64,000 bases of DNA, from assembly GCF_014822185.1 (NCBI RefSeq), contig NZ_QVLR01000056.1:62001-126000 (forward strand), in the 5' to 3' direction. Every line of letters begins with the position of its first letter. Position 1 is the stretch's first letter. Made by a program: the position numbers and the translations under genes. A model generated the notes under the pieces. It was not told the DNA's origin. It made no database searches and worked only from the letters and a program-made list of their open reading frames with translations. This document shows positions 58,410 to 64,000 of this stretch, in pieces. The stretch is from Azoarcus sp. Aa7 (lineage in GTDB: Bacteria; Pseudomonadota; Gammaproteobacteria; Burkholderiales; Rhodocyclaceae).

Positions 58410-61400
58410 TCAGGCCGCCTGCGAGGCTCCTGCATGCCTCTCTCCGACGGGCTCGCGCCACGCTGCCAGCAATTCGGCCCGCCGCGTCGCCGCCTCCTCC
58501 GTGTTGCGTGCCTTGATGTGACCGTAGCCGCGGATCTGCCCGGGCAGTTGCGCGATCTCGACCGCCGCCGGCAGGCGCAGGAAGGACAGCGTCTCCAGCA
58601 GTTCGAGGACGTCGTGCTCGTACTGCGCGATCAGCGCCCGCTCGGCGCGCCGCTCGGCGCTGTAGCCGAAGATGTCCCAGGCCGTGCCGCGCAGGCGCCG
58701 CAGCCGCGCAAGCCAGCGGAACGCCGTCAGCATGCCGGGGCCGTAGGCCTTCTTGCGCAGTTTTCCCGTGGCGGGGTCGGGGCGCGCGAGCAGCGGGGGC
58801 GCGAGGTGGAAGCGCACCTCGTAGTCCCCCTCGAAACTCGCCTCGACGCGCTCCCAGAAGGCCGGGTCGGTGTAGAGCCGGGCGACTTCGTACTCGTCCT
58901 TGCAGGCCATCAGCTTGAAATAGTTGCGCGCCACGGCGTCCGTGAGTCGCAGCGTCGCGCCGGTCCCGGCAATGCGCGTCTCCGCTTCCCTGACCCGTTC
59001 GACGAGACGGCGGTATCGCACCGCGTAAGCCGCATCCTGGTACGCCGTCAGCGTCTCCTCGTGCAGCGCGATCAGCCCGTCGAGCGTCTCCGCCCGGATC
59101 GGGACGACCTTCGCCGGTTCCAGCACCCGCGCGATCGCCTCGGGTTCGACTGCCGCGCGCCGCCCCCACGCGAAGGCCTGCGTGTTCATCGCCACGGCCA
59201 CCGCGTTGAGCTCGATCGCCTTCAGCAGCGCCGCGCGCGTCACCGGCACCATGCCCTTCTGCCACGCGTAGCCGAGCAGGAAGGCGTTGGTTGCGATGGC
59301 GTCGCCCATCAACGCAGTCGCCATCCGCTGCGCGTCGATGAAATCGGCCGCCTGCAGTTCCGGCCCGTCGCCGACCGCCTCGCGGATCGCGCGCTCCATA
59401 CGGCCGATCGGGAAGCTCCAGTCGGGATTGCTCGCGAATTCCGAGGTCGGCGTCTCCGCGGTATTCACGATCGCCCGCGTACGCCCGGCTGCCATCTTCG
59501 CCAGCGCCTCGACGCTCGCCGTGACGACCAGATCGCCGCCGATCACCGCCTGCGCCTCGCCTGCCGCGATGCGCACCGCGTGCAGGTCTTCGGGGCGATC
59601 GGCGACGCGGATGTGGCTGAACACCGAGCCGCCCTTCTGCGCGAGGCCGGTCATGTCCAGCACCGTCACCCCCTTGCCGTCGATGTGCGCCCCCATGCCG
59701 ATGAGCGCGCCGATCGTCACGACCCCCGTCCCGCCCACGCCGGTGACCAGGATGCCGAAGGGCGCGGTCGTCCCCGGCAGCTCCGGTTCGGGCAGCGCGC
59801 CGATCCACGCGTCGTCGGCCGCCTGCGCGCTGCCCCTGCGCAAACGCCCGCCCTCGATCGTGATGAAGCTCGGGCAGAAGCCCTTGAGGCACGAGAAATC
59901 CTTGTTGCATGCCGACTGGTCGATCTGGCGCTTGCGCCCGAAGGGGGTCTCGACGGGCACCACCGCCATACAGTTCGACTGAACGCCGCAGTCGCCGCAG
60001 CCCTCGCACACTGCCTCGTTGATGAACACCCGCCGCGCCGGATCGGGGAAGGCACCGCGCTTCCTGCGCCGGCGCTTCTCGGCCGCGCAGGTCTGGTCGT
60101 AGATCAGCGCCGTGACGCCCGGCGACGCGCGCAGCTCGCGCTGCACCGCATCCAACTCGTCACGATGCCGCACCGGGACGTGCGGAATGTCCGACGGCCC
60201 GAAATGGCGCTCGGTGCCGTCGGTCACGACGACGATGTTGCTCACGCCCTCGGCCTGCAGCTGGCGCACGATCTTAGGTACCGTCAGCCCGCCGTCCAGC
60301 GGCTGTCCGCCCGTCATCGCCACCGCGTCGTTGAACAGGATCTTGTAGGTGATGTTCACCCGCGCCGCGACCGCCTGGCGGATTGCCAGCGACCCCGAGT
60401 GGAAGTAGGTGCCGTCACCGAGGTTCGCGAACACATGCTGCTCGTGCGTGAACGGCGCCTGCCCGACCCACGGCACGCCCTCGCCGCCCATCTGCGTGAA
60501 GGTGCCGGTGCGCCGTTCCGGCATCCACGTCGCCATGTAGTGGCAGCCGATGCCGGCCACCGCGCGGCTGCCCTCCGGTACGTTCGTCGATGTGTTGTGC
60601 GGACAGCCGGGGCAGAAGGTCGGCACGCGGTCGATCGCGAAGAAGCGCTCCGCCAGCGCCTTCTCCTTCTCCTGCAGGAAGGCGAGCCGCGCCTCGATGC
60701 GCGCCGACGTGAAGAAGCGCCCGACGCGGGCCGCGATCACCCGCGCAATCATCGCCGGCGTCAGCTCGCCGGCCGCCGGCAGCAGCCATTCGCCGTGATC
60801 CACGCCCCCGCCTTCCTGCGGGATCATCGCCCATTCGCCTTTCTCGTCGAACTTCCCGACCACGCGCGGTCGGACATCTTCACGCCAGTTGTACAGCTCC
60901 TCCTTCAGCTGGTACTCCAGCAACTGGCGCTTCTCCTCGATCACGAGGATCTCGTCCAGTCCCTCCGCGAAGCGGCGCACCCCCTCGGCCTCCAGCGGCC
61001 ACACCATGCCTACCTTGAACAGGCGGATGCCGATCTCTGCCGCGAGCGCCTCGTCGATGCCCAGGTCGTCGAAGGCCTGGCGCACATCGAGATAGGACTT
61101 GCCGCAGGTGATGATCCCGAGCCTTGGCGCCGGCGAATCGATCACGATGCGGTTGAGCCCGTTGGCGCGGCAGTACGCCAGCGCCGCGTACAGCTTGTAG
61201 TGCAGCAGGCGCTTTTCCTGCACCAGCGGCGGATCCGGCCAGCGGATGTTGAGGCCGTCGGGCGGCAGCGCGAAGTCGGTCGGGATCACGACCGCCACGC
61301 GGCGCGGATCGACATCCACCGATGCCGAGGTCTCCACCGTGTCCGCGAGCGCCTTGAACGCCACCCAGCAGCCCGAATAGCGCGACAGCGCGTAGCCATG

Positions 61401-61982
61401 CACGCCGAAGTCGACATATTCCTGCACGCCGGCCGGTGCCAGCACCGGCATCATCATCGCCTTGAAGAAATGATCCGTCTGGTGCGGCAAGGTCGAGGAC
61501 TTCGCCGCGTGATCGTCTCCCGCCACCACCAGCACGCCGCCATGCGGCGAGGTCCCGGCCGCATTCGCGTGGCGGAACACGTCGCCGCTGCGATCGACGC
61601 CCGGCCCCTTGCCGTACCACATCGCGAACACGCCGTCGTATTTCGCCTGCGGTGACAGGTTGACCTGCTGCGAGCCCCACACGGCCGTGGCCGCGAGATC
61701 CTCGTTCACGCCCGGCTGGAACACGATGTCGTGGCTGGAAAGATGCGCCTTCGCCTTCCACAGCGTCTGATCCAGCCCGCCCAGCGGCGAGCCGCGGTAA
61801 CCGGACACGAAGCCGGCGGTATTCAGTCCGGCCGCACGGTCGCGCTCCTTCTGGATCATCAGCAGGCGTACCAGCGCCTGGTACCCGGTCAGATACACGC
61901 GCCCCGACGCCAGCGTGTACTTGTCTTCGAGACTGACGTTCCTCACCGTCGATGAACGGCTGCTCGGATCGGCTTCGGCCAT
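58410..61982 (-). CDS. Indolepyruvate:ferredoxin oxidoreductase, fused alpha-beta form
   Basis: 1190 aa. Oxidises arylpyruvates to aryl-acyl-CoA with ferredoxin reduction. The N-terminal IorA-like part has a CoA/TPP domain (GYRGSPLGGLD; PTFCPGCPHNT; GDGTYFHSGSLAIRQA), then a cysteine-rich Fe-S segment (CEGCGDCGVQSNC; CNKDFSCLKGFCP), then an IorB-like gamma domain (GVGGTGVVTIGALI). This fused form is typical of Betaproteobacteria. Besides aromatic amino-acid breakdown, reduced ferredoxin could support nitrogenase. ATG 61982 follows GGGAG; upstream ATG 62045 lacks family similarity. Confidence 0.94.
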   Translation of the reverse strand: MAEADPSSRSSTVRNVSLEDKYTLASGRVYLTGYQALVRLLMIQKERDRAAGLNTAGFVSGYRGSPLGGLDQTLWKAKAHLSSHDIVFQPGVNEDLAATAVWGSQQVNLSPQAKYDGVFAMWYGKGPGVDRSGDVFRHANAAGTSPHGGVLVVAGDDHAAKSSTLPHQTDHFFKAMMMPVLAPAGVQEYVDFGVHGYALSRYSGCWVAFKALADTVETSASVDVDPRRVAVVIPTDFALPPDGLNIRWPDPPLVQEKRLLHYKLYAALAYCRANGLNRIVIDSPAPRLGIITCGKSYLDVRQAFDDLGIDEALAAEIGIRLFKVGMVWPLEAEGVRRFAEGLDEILVIEEKRQLLEYQLKEELYNWREDVRPRVVGKFDEKGEWAMIPQEGGGVDHGEWLLPAAGELTPAMIARVIAARVGRFFTSARIEARLAFLQEKEKALAERFFAIDRVPTFCPGCPHNTSTNVPEGSRAVAGIGCHYMATWMPERRTGTFTQMGGEGVPWVGQAPFTHEQHVFANLGDGTYFHSGSLAIRQAVAARVNITYKILFNDAVAMTGGQPLDGGLTVPKIVRQLQAEGVSNIVVVTDGTERHFGPSDIPHVPVRHRDELDAVQRELRASPGVTALIYDQTCAAEKRRRRKRGAFPDPARRVFINEAVCEGCGDCGVQSNCMAVVPVETPFGRKRQIDQSACNKDFSCLKGFCPSFITIEGGRLRRGSAQAADDAWIGALPEPELPGTTAPFGILVTGVGGTGVVTIGALIGMGAHIDGKGVTVLDMTGLAQKGGSVFSHIRVADRPEDLHAVRIAAGEAQAVIGGDLVVTASVEALAKMAAGRTRAIVNTAETPTSEFASNPDWSFPIGRMERAIREAVGDGPELQAADFIDAQRMATALMGDAIATNAFLLGYAWQKGMVPVTRAALLKAIELNAVAVAMNTQAFAWGRRAAVEPEAIARVLEPAKVVPIRAETLDGLIALHEETLTAYQDAAYAVRYRRLVERVREAETRIAGTGATLRLTDAVARNYFKLMACKDEYEVARLYTDPAFWERVEASFEGDYEVRFHLAPPLLARPDPATGKLRKKAYGPGMLTAFRWLARLRRLRGTAWDIFGYSAERRAERALIAQYEHDVLELLETLSFLRLPAAVEIAQLPGQIRGYGHIKARNTEEAATRRAELLAAWREPVGERHAGASQAA

Positions 61983-62089
61983 GGCGACTCCCTGCGCAAG
62001 AACTGCGTTTCCGGAACACCGCGCGGACAAGTCGCCGCGACTCAAGCCAGCCTAGCCCCTCCCCTCGGGCATGGCAATGGGGCGGGCGT

Positions 62090-63496
62090 TCAGCCCGCGG
62101 GGACGACCTTGCCCGGATTCATCAGGTTGTGCGGATCGAGCGACAGCTTCAGCGCGCGCATCGCGTCCACCGCGGCGTCCCCGTGCTCGACGACGAGGAA
62201 ATCCTTCTTCCCGAAGCCGATTCCGTGTTCGCCCGTGCAGGTTCCGTCCATCGCCAGTGCCCGCTCGACGATCCTGCGGTTGAGCGCTTCGGCGCGTGCG
62301 ATCTCGTCGGGGCTTTCCGGATCGACCAGGATCACCGTATGGAAATTGCCGTCGCCGACGTGGCCGACGATGGGCGCGATGAATCCGCTCGCGGCGATGT
62401 CTTCGCGTGCGCCGGCGATGCAGTCCGCGAGGCGCGAAATCGGCACGCACACATCGGTGGTGACTCCGCGGCAGCCCGGGCGCAAGTTGATCGACGCGAA
62501 ATACACGTCATGGCGCGCCGCCCACAGCCGGCTGCGGTCCTCCGGGCGCGTCGCCCATTCGAAGTCCTGCCCGCCGTTCTCGCGCGCGATCTCCTGCACG
62601 GTCTGCGCCTGCTCCTCCACGCCCGCCGTGGAGCCGTGGAACTCGAAGAACAGCATCGGCGCCTCGCGCAGGCTCGTCTTGCTGTAGCGGTTGATCGCCT
62701 GCACGGTCAGCGTATCCAGCAACTCGATGCGCGCCACCGGCACGCCGAGCTGGATCGTCTGGATCACCGTGCGCACCGCGTCATCGACGTCCGGGAAGGC
62801 GCACACCGCTGCGGACACCGCCTCCGGCAGCGGGTGCAGCCGCACCGTCAGCTCGGTGATCAGACCCAGCGTGCCTTCCGAGCCGACCATCAGCGCGGTG
62901 AGATCGTAGCCCGCCGAGGATTTTCGCGCCCGCCCGCCGGTGCGGATCACGCGCCCGTCCGCGAGCACCACCTCCAGCGCGAGCACGTTGTCGCGCATCG
63001 TCCCGTAGCGCACCGCATTCGTCCCGGAGGCGCGCGTCGAAGCCATCCCCCCGAGGCTCGCATCGGCGCCGGGATCGACGGGAAAGAACAGTCCCGTGCC
63101 GTGCAGCGCCGCGTTGAGCTGCTTGCGCGTGATCCCCGGCTGTATCACCGCATCCATGTCGTCGCCGTGGATCGCGAGCACCCTGCTCATCTGCGCGAAG
63201 TCCACGCTCAGGCCGCCTTGCAGCGCGAGCACGTGCCCCTCCAGCGAACTGCCGACCCCGAACGGAACGATGGGTACGCGATGCGCATGGCACGCGCGAG
63301 CGATCTCGACCGTCTCTTCGGTGGTGTGCGGCCATACGACGGCATCCGGCAGCATGTCGGGGAAATGCGACTCGTCATGCCCGTGATGCGCGCGCACGGC
63401 CTCCGCCGTCGAAAAGCGTTCTCCGAAGCGCGCACGCAGCGCATCGACAAAGCTGGCGGGAAGTGGCGCGCGCAAACCGGGGGAGGGGACCGTCAT
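62090..63496 (-). CDS. FAD-linked oxidase, GlcD/D-lactate dehydrogenase type
   Basis: 468 aa. FAD-binding half (VVWPHTTEETVEIARACHAHRVPIVPFGVGSS; GMASTRASGTNAVRYGTMRDNVL) and C-terminal FAD-oxidase domain (GHVGDGNFHTVI; GEHGIGFGKKD). Similar to cytochrome-linked D-lactate dehydrogenases. Oxidises a 2-hydroxy acid; the exact substrate is unclear. Lies 107 bp downstream of the oxidoreductase start on the same strand. Confidence 0.92.
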   Translation of the reverse strand: MTVPSPGLRAPLPASFVDALRARFGERFSTAEAVRAHHGHDESHFPDMLPDAVVWPHTTEETVEIARACHAHRVPIVPFGVGSSLEGHVLALQGGLSVDFAQMSRVLAIHGDDMDAVIQPGITRKQLNAALHGTGLFFPVDPGADASLGGMASTRASGTNAVRYGTMRDNVLALEVVLADGRVIRTGGRARKSSAGYDLTALMVGSEGTLGLITELTVRLHPLPEAVSAAVCAFPDVDDAVRTVIQTIQLGVPVARIELLDTLTVQAINRYSKTSLREAPMLFFEFHGSTAGVEEQAQTVQEIARENGGQDFEWATRPEDRSRLWAARHDVYFASINLRPGCRGVTTDVCVPISRLADCIAGAREDIAASGFIAPIVGHVGDGNFHTVILVDPESPDEIARAEALNRRIVERALAMDGTCTGEHGIGFGKKDFLVVEHGDAAVDAMRALKLSLDPHNLMNPGKVVPAG

Positions 63497-63626
63497 TGCC
63501 TCAACTCCAGGGGAAAGATGCGCAATCTTCCCCCATTTTCATTCCTGCGGCACGATGGGTCGCCCCATGGGCGTCCGTACCGAAGCCGGGAAACGCGGGC
63601 TGTCTGCAAAAAAGTTCAAACAGTGT

Positions 63627-63655
63627 TTGACACGCGCGAAATGATCCCCTATAGT
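63627..63655 (+). promoter_or_regulatory. Promoter of the tRNA operon
   Basis: TTGACA (63627-63632), 17-bp spacer, TATAGT (63650-63655), followed by the GC-rich discriminator GCGCG typical of stringently controlled stable-RNA promoters. The first tRNA starts 15 bp later. Confidence 0.93.
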
Positions 63656-63670
63656 GCGCGTCTTCCGTTT

Positions 63671-63756
<86 letters not shown>

Positions 63757-63818
63757 GTTTTGCGGTCGGCTCGCTGTTCGAGCTGGCCAGGGTGTAAAGC
63801 GTTTCGTCTGCGTTGTAT

Positions 63819-63892
63819 GCGGGTGTAGCTCAATGGTAGAGCAGAAGCCTTCCAAGCTTATGACGAGGGTTCGATTCCCTTCACCCGCTCCA
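63819..63892 (+). tRNA. tRNA-Gly (TCC)
   Basis: Acceptor GCGGGTG pairs with CACCCGC; anticodon loop CTTCCAA with TCC; T-arm GGTTCGATTCC; encoded CCA at 63890-63892. Confidence 0.96.
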
Positions 63893-63919
63893 GGCTTGGT
63901 GTGCTTAGGTTTTTACGGA

Positions 63920-63994
<75 letters not shown>

Positions 63995-64000
63995 CAGTTT

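Noticed and set aside
58434-61655. A 1073-codon open frame antisense to the indolepyruvate oxidoreductase
   Set aside because: No domain pattern; the minus-strand frame has TPP and Fe-S motifs.

Overview
The window is GC-rich, densely coded chromosomal DNA. It most resembles a nitrogen-fixing betaproteobacterium of the Azoarcus / Aromatoleum / Thauera type. The evidence is the nif cluster, the B12-dependent acyl-CoA mutase, the aromatic/branched-chain-acid style ABC transporter with CoA ligases, a PhaM-like protein and the tRNA Tyr-Gly-Thr cluster. The genus is an inference; no 16S rRNA lies in the window.

Region 1 (1-15,020) is nitrogen fixation. A 3'-truncated nifH runs off the left edge behind a textbook sigma-54 promoter. 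Divergent to it lie a degenerate response-regulator receiver, a group-2 truncated haemoglobin and an HtrA-type protease. A long minus-strand operon then runs nifB - ferredoxin - IscA-like - LRV Fe-S protein - nifZ - second nifZ-like - DUF3024-like - nifS - nifT - small unknown - DegT-like - SIR2-like - clpP - clpX. It has its own sigma-54 promoter and an upstream NifA box, and nifA lies just upstream with its own terminator. NifA carries the cysteine pattern of oxygen-sensitive NifA proteins, and no nifL is present in the window. Three proteins here keep an enzyme fold but lack key catalytic residues (receiver, DegT-like, SIR2-like).

Region 2 (15,400-26,400) holds a YpfJ-type metallopeptidase, a VOC/epimerase-like protein, a CorA-like protein, a hybrid kinase with an OmpR-type regulator, an AraC regulator and the fused isobutyryl-CoA mutase IcmF. 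Region 3 (26,370-27,750) is a small accessory patch: a higBA-like toxin-antitoxin pair, a PIN toxin whose antitoxin looks broken, and another degraded reading frame.

Region 4 (27,950-32,000) has NADP-type glutamate dehydrogenase, a GAF-GGDEF-EAL protein that is probably a phosphodiesterase only, and DedA. Region 5 (32,240-40,980) is a NarL-type two-component system followed by a probable extracellular-electron-transfer module: a small monohaem cytochrome, a decahaem MtrA/PioA/DmsE-type cytochrome, an MtrB/PioB-type outer-membrane barrel and a nine-haem cytochrome c fused to a membrane b-type domain (CbcL-like), closed by a strong terminator. No outer-surface MtrC-type cytochrome is present.

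Region 6 (41,240-52,310) has an acyl-CoA synthetase, a complete branched-chain-type ABC importer (livGHMKF order), a phenylacetate-CoA-ligase-like enzyme, a family III CoA transferase and an AEC transporter. Region 7 (52,360-58,350) has PhaM, a substrate-binding protein with a hybrid kinase, a divergent NarL-type regulator, a ParA-like ATPase and a membrane-anchored methyltransferase. Region 8 (58,400-64,000) has a fused indolepyruvate:ferredoxin oxidoreductase, a GlcD-type FAD dehydrogenase, and a tRNA Tyr-Gly-Thr operon with a near-consensus promoter that probably leads into tuf just outside the window. Dispersed palindromic repeats lie at 7656, 16300-16470, 48601 and 50010.
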